Shown here: piece by piece, positions 8,163 through 17,923 of the stretch
Layout of the letters: every line of letters starts with the position of its first letter
Position numbering within the stretch: position 1 is the first letter of the stretch
From: Anaerobiospirillum sp. NML120449
GTDB lineage: Bacteria; Pseudomonadota; Gammaproteobacteria; Enterobacterales; Succinivibrionaceae
DNA length: 51,076 bases
Assembly: GCF_023051105.1 (NCBI RefSeq)
Contig: NZ_JALKIL010000036.1
Span: 1 to 51,076 of the forward strand
Reading direction: 5' to 3'
The notes under the pieces: generated by a model
What the model saw: the letters and a program-made list of their open reading frames with translations, nothing else
The model's database searches: none
Told to the model about the DNA's origin: nothing
Made by a program: the position numbers and the translations under genes

Positions 8163-9128
8163 CTAGACGCGGGCCTTGCCAGCGCGGCGCTTGAGACGTG
8201 CTCCCATGGTGGATGCCATGAGGTTGATGATGAAGCTCATAATCAGCAGGATAGCGGCGATTACGAAAGCAACCTCGAACTCACCCTGCTCCTTGGCGTA
8301 AACATACAGAGCTACAGTCAGGGTGGAACCGGAGTTGGCCAGACCATCGATAAAGCCGTTTAAGGTGTGGGCAAAGCCGGCGGTGAACAGCAGAGCAGCG
8401 GACTCACCCATCATACGGCCTACAGCCAGAATACAGCCGGTTACGATACCGTCTACGCAGCAAGGCAGAACAACAGTCTTGATAACACGGAACTTGGCAG
8501 CACCAAGACCAAAAGCACCTTCACGGTAACCGGATGGAACAGTCTTGAGGCTCTCCTGAGTGGTACGGATGATGGTTGGCAGAGTCATGATTACCAGGGT
8601 CAGAGCACCAGCAAGCAGAGAGGTCTGCAGACCGAAGAACTGACAGAAAATAAGCATACCTACCAGACCATAGATAATGGATGGAATACCTGCCAGGGTC
8701 TCAATGGCATATTCGATGACATTTACGAGACGGCGTGAGGTGGCATACTCATTTAAGTAGATAGCAGCTCCTACACCTAAAGGCAGTACCAGTACCAGGG
8801 CGGCTACAATGATGTAAACGGTGTTGAGAATATCAGGCAGCACACCAATGGAACGGGTCAGATAGCTTGGCTTGGTGGAGATGATCTGCCAGGAAAAATG
8901 TGGAATTGACTCGATGAGAATGTAGCCAATAAGGAAGAAAACCAGCGATACGGTAAGGCCGGTGCACAGGTACATCATTCCTTTCATCAAAGAAGCGTAC
9001 ATCTTGCGCTGGAAGGCATTACGGGATGGAGCAAACACGGCTCCGGTCTGGAACTGGCTCTTAGCTGAGCTCTTACTGCCTGAAGAGGCGGACATGGAAA
9101 CAGTAGTGTCAGACATTTTATTATTCAC
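8163..9128 (-). CDS. pstA: Phosphate ABC transporter permease PstA
   Basis: Inner-membrane subunit forming half of the phosphate channel. About six hydrophobic helices follow a polar N-terminal stretch of about 45 residues. The permease EAA-type loop is present (SGYREGAFGLGAAKFRVIKTV), followed by GRMMGESAALLFTAG, which is typical of PstA. The given start is a GTG at 9128 with GGGGA about 10 nt upstream. An ATG four codons inside (9116) is the alternative. Confidence 0.93.
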   Translation of the reverse strand: MNNKMSDTTVSMSASSGSKSSAKSQFQTGAVFAPSRNAFQRKMYASLMKGMMYLCTGLTVSLVFFLIGYILIESIPHFSWQIISTKPSYLTRSIGVLPDILNTVYIIVAALVLVLPLGVGAAIYLNEYATSRRLVNVIEYAIETLAGIPSIIYGLVGMLIFCQFFGLQTSLLAGALTLVIMTLPTIIRTTQESLKTVPSGYREGAFGLGAAKFRVIKTVVLPCCVDGIVTGCILAVGRMMGESAALLFTAGFAHTLNGFIDGLANSGSTLTVALYVYAKEQGEFEVAFVIAAILLIMSFIINLMASTMGARLKRRAGKARV

Positions 9129-9326
9129 AGTATGTGTTCCCCTGAATCACAGGTGTTCAGACTTCCGGCGCTGAGCCCCTTACGGGAGTTTTTCGTTTGT
9201 ATCTGATCTTGTTACCGGGCCGGAATTAATGCTTTTTGCTGGCCTGTCTGTGACAGGGAGACAGTAAATCTGGTATCGGGCAGCTGGTATGTTGTCACTG
9301 CCCGGCCGTTACAGACTCTCGGGCTC

Positions 9327-10286
9327 TTACTTCTGGCCTTTCTTGAGAATCATGTTAAGGGTGGCATTGATCATCATGATGAAGATGAACAGTACCAGAG
9401 CAATAGAGAACAGAGCGTCACGCTGCAGACCTGAAGCATAGGACATTTCTGATGCCACGGCAGTGGTCAGGAAGCGTACGGACTCGAAAATCGATGGCAT
9501 GTTAGGAACGTTACCGGCAACCATCATAACGGCCATAGCCTCACCAATGGCACGACCTACGCCCAGAACAACTGCTGAGGCGATGCCGCTCTTGGCAGCT
9601 ACTACGCTGACACGGAAAACGGTTTCAATCTTGTTGGCACCAAGGGCCAGAGAACCAAGCTCGTACTCTTCAGGAACTGCACGTAAGGCAGTGATGGAGA
9701 CCTTGATGATGGATGGCAGAATCATGATGGTCAGCACCAGGATAGCTGCCAGGAGGCTGGCACCGTCAGGCAGGTTGAACACGCGCTGAACGAATGGAAC
9801 CAGCACCAGCATACCGATAAAACCGTAAACTACGGATGGGATACCGGCCAGCAGATCGATTAAAGGTTCTACAGAACTGGCAATGGAGCGGGGGGCAATC
9901 TTGGCAAGGTATACGGCGCAGAAAAAGCCCAGAGGAAGACCCAGGACGATAGCACCACCGGTGCCGTAAAAAGAGGTAAGGATGAATGGCAGAATACCGA
10001 ACTTTGGCTCAGCGGCTGTAGAAGCCCAGGTATCGCCAAAAAGGAAATCGTACAGGCCTACTTCAGCAATGGCTGGAAGACCGGCAATGATAAGGTAAAT
10101 ACTGATGAGGATTACGAGAGCAATGTTGATAAGGCCAAAGCACAGGAAGAAATAGCGTGCTGCCTCTTCAATGTCCCAGCGGGAGGATTTTGTTCTGATC
10201 ATTTCGGCTAAAAGTTCAATCTGGTTTTCAGGCAGATAAACATTGCTGCCCGATGCGCTTTGCGCAGATACGCCCCAGAACAGCAA
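9327..10286 (-). CDS. pstC: Phosphate ABC transporter permease PstC
   Basis: The other channel subunit, with about six membrane helices and the EAA-like loop VPEEYELGSLALGANKIETV followed by GVGRAIGEAMAVMMVAGN, as in PstC. The start is uncertain. The frame opens just after an in-frame stop and its first usable codon is a TTG at 10286 (MLFWGVSAQ). The first in-frame ATG is at 10202 (MIRTKSSRWDIEE), which leaves about 14 residues before the first helix but has no clear ribosome binding site. Either is compatible with the family. Confidence 0.9.
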   Translation of the reverse strand: MLFWGVSAQSASGSNVYLPENQIELLAEMIRTKSSRWDIEEAARYFFLCFGLINIALVILISIYLIIAGLPAIAEVGLYDFLFGDTWASTAAEPKFGILPFILTSFYGTGGAIVLGLPLGFFCAVYLAKIAPRSIASSVEPLIDLLAGIPSVVYGFIGMLVLVPFVQRVFNLPDGASLLAAILVLTIMILPSIIKVSITALRAVPEEYELGSLALGANKIETVFRVSVVAAKSGIASAVVLGVGRAIGEAMAVMMVAGNVPNMPSIFESVRFLTTAVASEMSYASGLQRDALFSIALVLFIFIMMINATLNMILKKGQK

Positions 10287-10634
10287 CTGCTCTTATGCAG
10301 TACTCCGGGGTGTCATGGTCTGATTACAAACCTCCTGAGCCGGATTAACACAGGGCCCAGGTATGTCCCGACAGCCTGTGGCTGACAGGATTCTGTTATC
10401 CGTGATGTCCTCATCGCAGTTGACTGTCTTAATCGTGAGCAGTACAGCCTGTGATGTCTTTAATCTCCTTCCAGGGCCGTCGGACACGGACGGCCCCAGG
10501 AGAGCTGCGCAGCATATGCTGCATACTGTGCGGCCTGAGTATGAGACAGAACACTTTTGTATCTTTATTCTGTCCTTATCTCCTGCCCGGGCTGTCACCA
10601 GCCTGCCGCCGGGCAGATAAGTTACAGTTGCTTA
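10287..10634. other. pstS-pstC intergenic region with strong hairpin
   Basis: No gene. An 8-bp GC-rich inverted repeat GGGCCGTC/GACGGCCC (10474-10481 with 10489-10496) without a T tract could protect the 3' end of the pstS message or partly terminate transcription. That would fit the higher need for the binding protein than for the permeases. This is inference from position. Confidence 0.45.
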
Positions 10635-11444
10635 TTACTCAGCTACTGGAACAACACCGGTCATCTTTACGATTTCGGAGGCCTCAGGTGACAGAGCGTA
10701 CTTGAGGAAGGACTTGACGGCATCAGTCTGCTCGACACCCTTCTTGGTAACCATTAAGAATGGACGCTGTAACTTGTAGGAACCGTCCTTGATGGTAGCT
10801 TCGCTGGCAACTACACCACCAACGGAAACAGTCTTAATCTTCTTGCTGACAGCGGACAGGGAGGCGTAACCTACAGCGTTAACGTTCTTGGAAACAGTGG
10901 TCATAACGTCACCGGTGGAGGTCAGTTCCTGACGGTACTTGCAGGAATCCTTGGTGTCAGTTACGGTCTCAAAGCCGTCACGGGTACCGGAACCGGCTTC
11001 ACGGCCGATCAGAACGATTGGGTGATCCTCACCACCAACCTGCTTCCAGTTGGTTACCTTGCCGGTATAAACGTCCTTGATCTGCTCGAGGGTGAGGTCA
11101 GAAACAGGGTTCTTAGGGTTAACAACAACTACGATGCCGTCCAGGGCAACAACGTGAGCATCCAGGGTCTTGGTCTCATCACCCTTTAAACCACGGGAAG
11201 CCAGACCAATGTCGGTACGGCCTTCAGCTGCAGCGGCGATGCCGGCACCAGAACCGGTTGGGCTGTAGGTGAACTTGATGTCCTTGTTCTTCTCAGTGAA
11301 GGACTCACCCAGAGCACCAATCAGATACTCCATGGAAGTGGAACCGTCAGTGGAAACAGAGCCGGCAGCGTGAGCAGGAGCTAAAGCGGCGGCGGCTAAC
11401 ATGGCACTGGCAGAAAGGGCGGCAAATAACTTGTTGAATTTCAT
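10635..11444 (-). CDS. pstS: Periplasmic phosphate-binding protein PstS
   Basis: A 269-residue secreted protein that captures phosphate and delivers it to PstCA. The ATG at 11444 is preferred because AAGGAGAG lies just upstream and the product then begins with a classic signal peptide, MKFNKLFAALSASAMLAAAA, with cleavage after AHA. Mature motifs include DGSTSMEYL near the start, SPTGSGAGI, DIGLASRGLK and REAGSGTRDGFETV, which form the phosphate site in this family. A longer frame opens at 11510 but lacks a ribosome binding site and would spoil the signal peptide. First gene of the operon. Confidence 0.95.
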   Translation of the reverse strand: MKFNKLFAALSASAMLAAAALAPAHAAGSVSTDGSTSMEYLIGALGESFTEKNKDIKFTYSPTGSGAGIAAAAEGRTDIGLASRGLKGDETKTLDAHVVALDGIVVVVNPKNPVSDLTLEQIKDVYTGKVTNWKQVGGEDHPIVLIGREAGSGTRDGFETVTDTKDSCKYRQELTSTGDVMTTVSKNVNAVGYASLSAVSKKIKTVSVGGVVASEATIKDGSYKLQRPFLMVTKKGVEQTDAVKSFLKYALSPEASEIVKMTGVVPVAE

Positions 11445-11511
11445 GGAAACACTCTCCTTGGTTTTGATGCGCTTATGGTAGAAATCAAAAGTTAAATAAA
11501 AAAAGCCCAAT

Positions 11512-11528
11512 TGTTAAAAGGCTGTAAA
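11512..11528 (-). promoter_or_regulatory. Candidate Pho box upstream of pstS
   Basis: On the minus strand TTTACA-N5-TTAACA, two half-sites 11 bp apart, 68-84 bp before the pstS start. The 11-bp spacing is that of PhoB/PhoP direct repeats. The half-site TTAACA is closer to the Bacillus PhoP box than to the E. coli CTGTCA box. AT-rich -10-like sequence follows. Confidence 0.45.
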
Positions 11529-11700
11529 ATACCCCGCTATTTTTTGACCATCCTCACACTTTGCCCTCCGCCCTGCTGTAAGCTTGATAAACAGGCCTTT
11601 TTCACAGAAAACCTACACCCCATCACCCAAAATACACCAGGATCCCAGTAAGGCCATATTTATCGCGTATTTCCCATGGCTGTGGCCCTCAGGCTTTTAT

Positions 11701-11717
11701 TGTTAAAGAATTGTTAA
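11701..11717 (-). promoter_or_regulatory. Second candidate Pho box, upstream
   Basis: On the minus strand TTAACA-N5-TTAACA, two perfect half-sites at 11-bp spacing, about 260 bp before pstS. Its match in motif and spacing to 11512-11528 supports a regulatory role for both. Confidence 0.45.
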
Positions 11718-14147
11718 AACAACGCCCGCCCCTGTAATTTTTGGAAAATATTTATCTATTAGTCCGTCACCGGCGCCATATACTCCGCAAAAACACTTCA
11801 GCCAGACCAATATACGTACACTTACCGCCAAACTGCATCTAACCCCTGAGCATTACCTGTTATCCCATTATTAATAATCCCGCCCGCTCAGGGATCAGGA
11901 TCCATATGAAGTCATAGCTGTGCCTTACCGCCATGTATACCCGCACTAAGCTTCATGCTTTGCCACATACATATAGCAGTGGAGCTGGTAACACCATGCC
12001 CAGACCTTTAGCTTTATATAGCAAGGTCACTTTCCCCGGCATCAGATCTCAATATTGTCATGGCCGATGTTGATGGTGCCTGCCTCACACAGCTCAGCCC
12101 CTCCCCTAAGCCTGAAAAAGACTCTGCATGCGTACCCGACACTTATGAGCTTTCGTTCCCTGCCGGTTACCTGCCAACATGCATACACATACTCCCTGCA
12201 GGCACAGGCACAGACGACGTTCATGATCCAGTCACAGAGCGCAGATCCTTACAACTGTGCAGGCGCCCGCCCCGTTCACAGCCTATGGTTATACATATAC
12301 AGTCTTTTACATGGCCCGGGCAATGGATAGTGCTCTGAATCAGAACCTCTTTGCACAGAGAAGAATAAGCATGCTGTCGGCAGACAGTCCATCCGGGCAT
12401 GCTCGTAACACTTGCACTCTCGTTCGTGATCCTGATGAAGACTGCCAGGCTCTATGCCCTGTTGCCCGGACCACTTCTTTCCTTGTGACGCTCTTTGCTT
12501 GCGATCTGATGCACAGTGCCACCAAATAAGATGTAATGATGACCAGATCGGCTGTCCATGCTAATCACAACAGCCTGAACGCACCCATGCCCCACATGCA
12601 TACGCATGGATTTATGTCCGGCATGCTCACAGCCATATACCCCCATGTCTCTCCGGCATGCCAAAGGCATATGTGTGGATGTTTATCTGGCTGGCTCACT
12701 GGCATATACATGGATGTGCGTCAGGCTGGTTCACTGGCATATGCCGGGGGTGTGTCTTGCAAGTTCAGGCGCACGATCATGCGGGCCCTGACTGTATTTG
12801 CGTGCAGGGTATTGCGATTTACAGTCACGGATATAAATATGATATATATCGCTTTCTGTCGTTGTCTCTACCCTGCAGTGAGTAGATAGCCTTTTTCCTG
12901 CCTCTGGTATATGATAGGGCCACTCATCCATAAAGGTCAGTCAGCTGCTGTATGCTCTAAGTGCAGACAGTCAGCTTATCCTCACGGACCGCTCAGGTCC
13001 TGCGGCAGTATCAGCCTTTACCATCTGCCGTATTATCTGACCAGTCACTTATTGAATACCGATCCATAACATTATGGCTATCTACTACTTCCTGTTATTC
13101 GTAGGAACAATGTACAGCTGGCTGCCCATGGGCTAGGGCTCAACAGCAGCCGACTCTCTGTTCCACCTGCGTATATACGCAACTGTATTGAAGATAATGC
13201 ACCGCAAGGCAAGGCCACTGCCTGCCTCTATTACAGCTCCACAGCTGCATAGGATAAGTGCTCTGTCTTCAGACAGCCTGTGCAGCAAAGAGTACAGATG
13301 ATCAGGCACTTGCCTGTCATCTCAGTGCAAGATACGAATTTCAGGCAGAGTGATAAGTATTCCCGCCCCGTGGCCCGGTAGTGTTACCTGTTAATTGCTC
13401 CATGGTGACAGCCCGGCTCCTGCCTACCTGAAAATACCCTTTAATAATAACCGGCAGAACTTTGCTCACTGCTCCGGGAAGTCCGGCGCAGTACCGTTCA
13501 GGGCTCAGCTGCTTTATGTCCGGCCTGTCCATCCATGATGGTCAAGCTCAGGAACCTGATACTGCGCACGCTTTGCGCCACATGCATCATGACCTTATGA
13601 GGCTCAACGCCCATAAGTGCTGGCACTGCAGCCAGCGATATTGATGAGTGGACGGCATCATATGTCCAGATAATGCACATGCCCACAGACATAATCAGAC
13701 CGTCGCCCGGCACTACGAGCAAAGACAGTCCAGCCGCATAAGCTGCCAGCTTTCCAGTACTGAAGCCTCAGCTGCATACTAAAGCTGCTGCTGCACGGTA
13801 AGAACAGTGCTCAGTCACTATAGGCTCGAGCACGATACTGCGAGCAGCCAAGGATGATGCTGCAATGACAGATATCAGACCTGGCAATACCCGTGGAAGC
13901 ATAAATATGGCGGAAAGGCGTAAGACGCCCGGTTCAAAGCCGAGTACAGTCATGCATACGGACGCATATATTCCCGGCCGCTGGTCTCAATGACCAGCAA
14001 CAGTAAGACGTCCGGTCATAAAGATAAAAAGAAGCCTGAAAGTCAGGCATAAGGCGGCAATCTCAGGCCTGTGCATTTATACCTGGGAGTATTGCCAGCC
14101 ACGGTGGCATTTGCCGCCGCCTGTCCTCAGTAAAACAGGATTAGTCC
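11718..14147. other. 2.4-kb gap without recognisable genes
   Basis: I see no gene I can support on either strand. The frames are short and their products show no domain, signal peptide or helix pattern. The stretch is rich in CATGC/GCATG words (12540-12740). CTGGTC/GACCAG (about 13981-13997) and GCCTGA/TCAGGC (about 14035-14050) hairpins lie before the first MATE gene. It may hold degenerate genes or small RNAs that I cannot recognise. Confidence 0.4.
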
Positions 14148-15590
14148 ATGTCCAATAACGAACAGATTCATGGCGCAGCTGACACAGTGCCAGAGCATGA
14201 CTGTGTGCCGCCTCTTAAAGATGAGATAAAAGATACCCTCAAGCTTTTTGGCCCTGTTTTCCTGGGCATGATTGCCACTACAGCAACAGGTGTGGTTGAT
14301 ACCATCATGGCCGGTTATGCAGGCTCAGTGCACCTTGCAGGTGTGGCTATTGGCGCGTCCTTCTTCTGGCCGGCTGCTCTTTTTGTTATTGGCCTTGCTC
14401 TGATTGTTCAGCCAACCGTAGCCCATCTGCGCGGATCAGGTGACTTCGACAAGATACCGGTTCAGGTATGGCTTGCCACTGTGGTGGTGCTGACCGCCTC
14501 ATTTATTGTGGCCGTGGGCACCAGTCTTATGCCTCTGCTCTTTGACCTGCTTACTGATGCCGATGAGCAGATGATGTACATAGGACGATGGTATCTGATT
14601 TCCACAGCTGCAGGTGTTCCGGGCTTTGCCCTCTTTGCCCTGATGAGAAATTACTGGGAGGGACTGGGAGTTACAGTTCCATCATCGGTCTTTGGATTTT
14701 TTGCTCTCTTTATTAATATCCCGCTCAACTACATCTTTATTTTCGGCAAGTTCGGCGCGCCTGAACTGGGCGGTATTGGCTGTGGTGTAGCCACAACAGC
14801 TACGGTCTACATTACTGTCATCCTCATGTACTTTTACGTGCGCCGGGCTCCACGCTTTGCCAGCACCCGTATTTACGGACGTACCTACCCGGTAAGCTGG
14901 CATCAGATAAAGAACTATCTGGCCCTGTCCGTACCCCTTGCACTGTCTACCACCATTGAGATGACATGTTTTTCCCTGGTAGCGCTCTTCCTTGCGTCAT
15001 TTGGCGCTGTAACCGTATCAGGCCATACCATTGCCATGAATGTCTCGGGCGTTATCTACATGATTCCGCTGTCACTTGCGTCAGCAGTGGCCATACGCAC
15101 CGGTGCAGCTCTGGGGGCTGGTCACTGGCAGCGTGCCCGTCAGGCCGCCCGCGCCGCCATTGTGCTGGGCCTTATGCTCTATGCAGGCTACTTTTCGGTG
15201 CTGCTGGCTTTCAGAGAGCAAATAGTATCCCTGTACAGTAATGATCCTGAGGTAGTAAACCTTGGTATTACCCTGCTGATGTTCTGCCTTGTCTACCTGC
15301 TGCCTGAAAACATAATGACTGTAGCCTCTGGTGTAGTACGAGGCTTTAAGGACACCAGAACCATTTTCATTATTACTCTGGCAATTTACTGGGTAGCCGG
15401 TCTGCCTCTGGGCGCCCTGCTGGCCTTTGGCTATGCCTGGCCTGAAGAGCTGGGAGCACAGGGCTTCTGGATAGGCTTTATCAGCGCGCTTACCTGCGGC
15501 TGCGTGCTCTACGTCTCACGCATTATTTATCTTTTTAGCCGCAAGAAGCTGCCGCACACCTTCCATATGACCGATCCAGTCATGAAATAA
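14148..15590 (+). CDS. MATE family efflux transporter 1
   Basis: A 480-residue inner-membrane protein of about 12 helices in two six-helix halves, the layout of NorM-type pumps that export drugs or metabolites using a Na+ or H+ gradient. Family-typical features are FLGMIATTATGVVDTIMAGY in helix 1, ALIVQPTVAHLRGSG after helix 2, FGAPELGGIGCGVATT between helices 5 and 6, and the second-half repeat SVPLALSTTIEM. The ATG has a weak AGGA upstream. It is clearly paralogous to the gene at 16177, so this is a tandem duplication. Substrate unknown. Confidence 0.92.
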   Translation: MSNNEQIHGAADTVPEHDCVPPLKDEIKDTLKLFGPVFLGMIATTATGVVDTIMAGYAGSVHLAGVAIGASFFWPAALFVIGLALIVQPTVAHLRGSGDFDKIPVQVWLATVVVLTASFIVAVGTSLMPLLFDLLTDADEQMMYIGRWYLISTAAGVPGFALFALMRNYWEGLGVTVPSSVFGFFALFINIPLNYIFIFGKFGAPELGGIGCGVATTATVYITVILMYFYVRRAPRFASTRIYGRTYPVSWHQIKNYLALSVPLALSTTIEMTCFSLVALFLASFGAVTVSGHTIAMNVSGVIYMIPLSLASAVAIRTGAALGAGHWQRARQAARAAIVLGLMLYAGYFSVLLAFREQIVSLYSNDPEVVNLGITLLMFCLVYLLPENIMTVASGVVRGFKDTRTIFIITLAIYWVAGLPLGALLAFGYAWPEELGAQGFWIGFISALTCGCVLYVSRIIYLFSRKKLPHTFHMTDPVMK

Positions 15591-15770
15591 CAGCTCCACC
15601 AGGCATGCTGCCCTGCCCGGGCCATGCCCAAAGCAAGACGCTGCCAGCCCGGCCAGCCAGCTGTCCTGGCCCATACATCCTGAAGCCTGCCATGGAGGCA
15701 TCATCCAGAGCCTGCAGAGCAGTATGAAAACATTGCCAGTTAAGCAGGCAGGGCCCTCACCCTGTACCGC

Positions 15771-15946
15771 CCTGCAATTTGGAAATCTTATGCAGGCTGG
15801 GACTGCGACTGTCATGCCATGCCCTGCAATTTGGAAATCTTATGCAGGCTGGGACTGACACTGCCATGCCATGCCCTGCAATTTGGAAACCTTATGCAGG
15901 CTGGGACTGCTACTGTCATAACCTGTCCTGCAATTTTGAAATCTTA
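15771..15946 (+). repeat. 52-bp tandem repeat, about 3.3 copies
   Basis: Units start at 15771, 15823, 15875 and 15927, exactly 52 bp apart. The first three are nearly identical and the last diverges after about 17 bp. Each full unit contains CCTGCA, then ATTTGGAAATCTTA, then TGCAGG, so each can fold into a 6-bp hairpin. The array ends about 20 bp before a small open frame with a strong ribosome binding site. Confidence 0.85.
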
Positions 15947-15965
15947 AGAAAAAGGAGAGTTTGCC

Positions 15966-16154
15966 ATGTCCTTATACACAAGGCCTGAGAGCATCAGACC
16001 AACCAACGCACCTAACAGCCTGTCCTCCTCATCATCTTCCTCTAATGAGTGTGCTGCGGGCAGCTCTTTTGTGGAATATGATCTGACCCTGCCAGAGGGT
16101 TTCATGGGTGCCGGCTGCGCACATGTGCTGCCAATATATCGGTCCAAAACTTGA
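15966..16154 (+). CDS. Possible 62-residue small protein before MATE 2
   Basis: The frame begins MSLYTRPESIRPTNAPNSLS, is rich in serine and has no membrane helix or known domain. Its best support is the ribosome binding site AAAAAGGAGAG five bases before the ATG, much stronger than the one before the MATE gene at 16177, which starts only 22 nt after this stop. It could be a leader peptide whose translation affects the pump gene, or a small protein of unknown role. It may also be chance. Confidence 0.4.
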   Translation: MSLYTRPESIRPTNAPNSLSSSSSSSNECAAGSSFVEYDLTLPEGFMGAGCAHVLPIYRSKT

Positions 16155-16176
16155 TTTCCGGGATAGACATTAATTT

Positions 16177-17817
16177 ATGGAAAACACCATTAAGCCTCAG
16201 AGCAGCAGCAACAGCAGTGCTGCCCAGATGGAAATTGTTCCTGGTTATGGCCAGGATATCAGAAGAACCTTCAAGCTGTTCTGGCCTATCTTCCTTGGTC
16301 AGATTGCTACTACTGCCATGTCCGTGGCCGACACTGTCATGTCGGGTATTGCCGGATCAGTGCAGCTTGCCGGTGTGGCTATCGGCACCTCTTTTTATCT
16401 GCCGGCTGTGCTCTTTATCGTAGGCATGTCGCTGGCCATTCAGCCTACAGTAGCTCAGCTGCGCGGATCAGGACATACAGAGCTCATTGCCCGCAAGATG
16501 CATCTTGCCACCGTGATTATTCTGGTAACTTCGGTGATTATCGGCATCATGGTCAGCCTTATGCCTCTGATTTACCGTTTTATGCCTGATGTTGACCAGG
16601 AAATGGTCAGGGTAGGTCAGGGTTATCTCATTGCTGTAGCCCTCGGTATGCCGGGATTTGCCATGTTTAATATTCTGCGTGGCTACTGGGAGGGACTGGG
16701 CAACACACTGCCATCATCAGTATTTGGCATCCTTGCCCTGGTGCTCAACGTTCCCCTCAACTACATCTTTATTTTCGGCAAATTCGGCGCTCCGGAACTG
16801 GGCGGTATTGGCTGTGGCGTAGCAACCACTGTTGCTATCTATATTTCTGTGATCTTCATGTTAATCTACATCAAGACCTCAAAGTTCTACGCCCGCTACC
16901 GCATTTACGAGCACATGTTCAAAATCACAGCCAAAGAGGTCAAAGAGTTTCTGCACTTTGGTTTCCCTCTGGCTCTGTCTACCACTATTGAAGTAACCTG
17001 CTTCTCCCTGGTAGCCGTGCTGCTCTCTCCTTTTGGACCTGTAGTAGTAGCAAGCCATACAGTTGCCATGAACGTGTCGGCCATTATCTTCATGATTCCT
17101 ATGGCCATTGCCTCAGCTACCACCATACGTGTAGGTGAAGCCATGGGTGCCGGTCACTGGCTGCGTGCTCAGCGCACCGCCATTGGTGCCATCATCATGG
17201 GCCTGTTCTTCTACGTGCTGTGCTTTATCATTGTCATTGCCTTCCACGACCCTATTATCGACATGTATACCGATGATCCTGAGGTCTTTGTGCTGGGCTC
17301 CACTCTGCTGCTGTACTGCGCTGCTTTCCTGCTGCCTGACAGCCTGCAGGTAATTGGTATTGGCATTCTGCGCGGCTTTAAGGACTCACGCACTATCTTC
17401 ATCATCACCATTGTGGCCTACTGGATTGTAGGCATGCCTGTGGGCTATACCCTGGGCTATGGTCTGACTGGTGAACCTATGGCGGCTCAGGGCTTCTGGA
17501 TTGGCTTTATCTGTGCCCTTACAGTAGCCTGTCTGCTTTATCTGGCCCGTACTTTCTATCTGTTCAGGACCAGAAAACTGCCAAAGACCTTTGTCCTGTC
17601 CAGCTCGGACGTCATGGATGAAGTACGCGACGAGGTTATGAAGAGCAACGAGCAGGCAGAGCGCGACTTCCTTGCCCAGTCAGGCCACCAGGCCTACGCT
17701 GATGCCAATATGATCGCGGCCTCACAGTATGCCACCGGCTCAGCCAGCTCAGCTGCAGCAACCGCCGCTCAAGCGGCTGACAACGGCAGCCAGTCATATG
17801 AGCAAAGTGGACGCTAA
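16177..17817 (+). CDS. MATE family efflux transporter 2
   Basis: A 546-residue paralogue of the gene at 14148. It shares FLGQIATTAMSVADTVMSGI, LAIQPTVAQLRGSG, NVPLNYIFIFGKFGAPELGG and FPLALSTTIEVTC, and has about 12 membrane helices. It differs in a C-terminal cytoplasmic tail of about 65 residues (from about 480) that is rich in Ala, Ser, Gln and Glu and absent from MATE 1. The ATG at 16177 has only a weak upstream purine run, so translation may depend on the small frame ending at 16154. A strong terminator follows. Substrate unknown. Confidence 0.92.
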   Translation: MENTIKPQSSSNSSAAQMEIVPGYGQDIRRTFKLFWPIFLGQIATTAMSVADTVMSGIAGSVQLAGVAIGTSFYLPAVLFIVGMSLAIQPTVAQLRGSGHTELIARKMHLATVIILVTSVIIGIMVSLMPLIYRFMPDVDQEMVRVGQGYLIAVALGMPGFAMFNILRGYWEGLGNTLPSSVFGILALVLNVPLNYIFIFGKFGAPELGGIGCGVATTVAIYISVIFMLIYIKTSKFYARYRIYEHMFKITAKEVKEFLHFGFPLALSTTIEVTCFSLVAVLLSPFGPVVVASHTVAMNVSAIIFMIPMAIASATTIRVGEAMGAGHWLRAQRTAIGAIIMGLFFYVLCFIIVIAFHDPIIDMYTDDPEVFVLGSTLLLYCAAFLLPDSLQVIGIGILRGFKDSRTIFIITIVAYWIVGMPVGYTLGYGLTGEPMAAQGFWIGFICALTVACLLYLARTFYLFRTRKLPKTFVLSSSDVMDEVRDEVMKSNEQAERDFLAQSGHQAYADANMIAASQYATGSASSAAATAAQAADNGSQSYEQSGR

Positions 17818-17887
17818 TAAAGCGGTCACAGTCTTGATAATAATCGCGCAACTCCATGCGCACTGACCGTTAATCCGGTTCAAGCTC

Positions 17888-17923
17888 AAAGGGCCTGACA
17901 GTATTACTGTCAGGCCCTTTTTT
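17888..17923 (+). terminator. Terminator after MATE 2
   Basis: AAAGGGCCTGACAG (17888-17901), a TATTA loop, then CTGTCAGGCCC (17907-17917) and six T. Confidence 0.92.

Noticed and set aside
10293..10598. 101-aa minus-strand frame between pstS and pstC
   Set aside because: It spans the GC-rich hairpin and has no similarity to any transporter component.
12536..12889. 117-aa plus-strand frame in the large gap
   Set aside because: The product is Met/His/Cys-rich from repeated CATGCATG words, with no ribosome binding site or domain.
13917..13945. tRNA-like GGTTCAAAGCC sequence
   Set aside because: The T-stem has a mismatch, and no acceptor, D or anticodon arms can be built around it.
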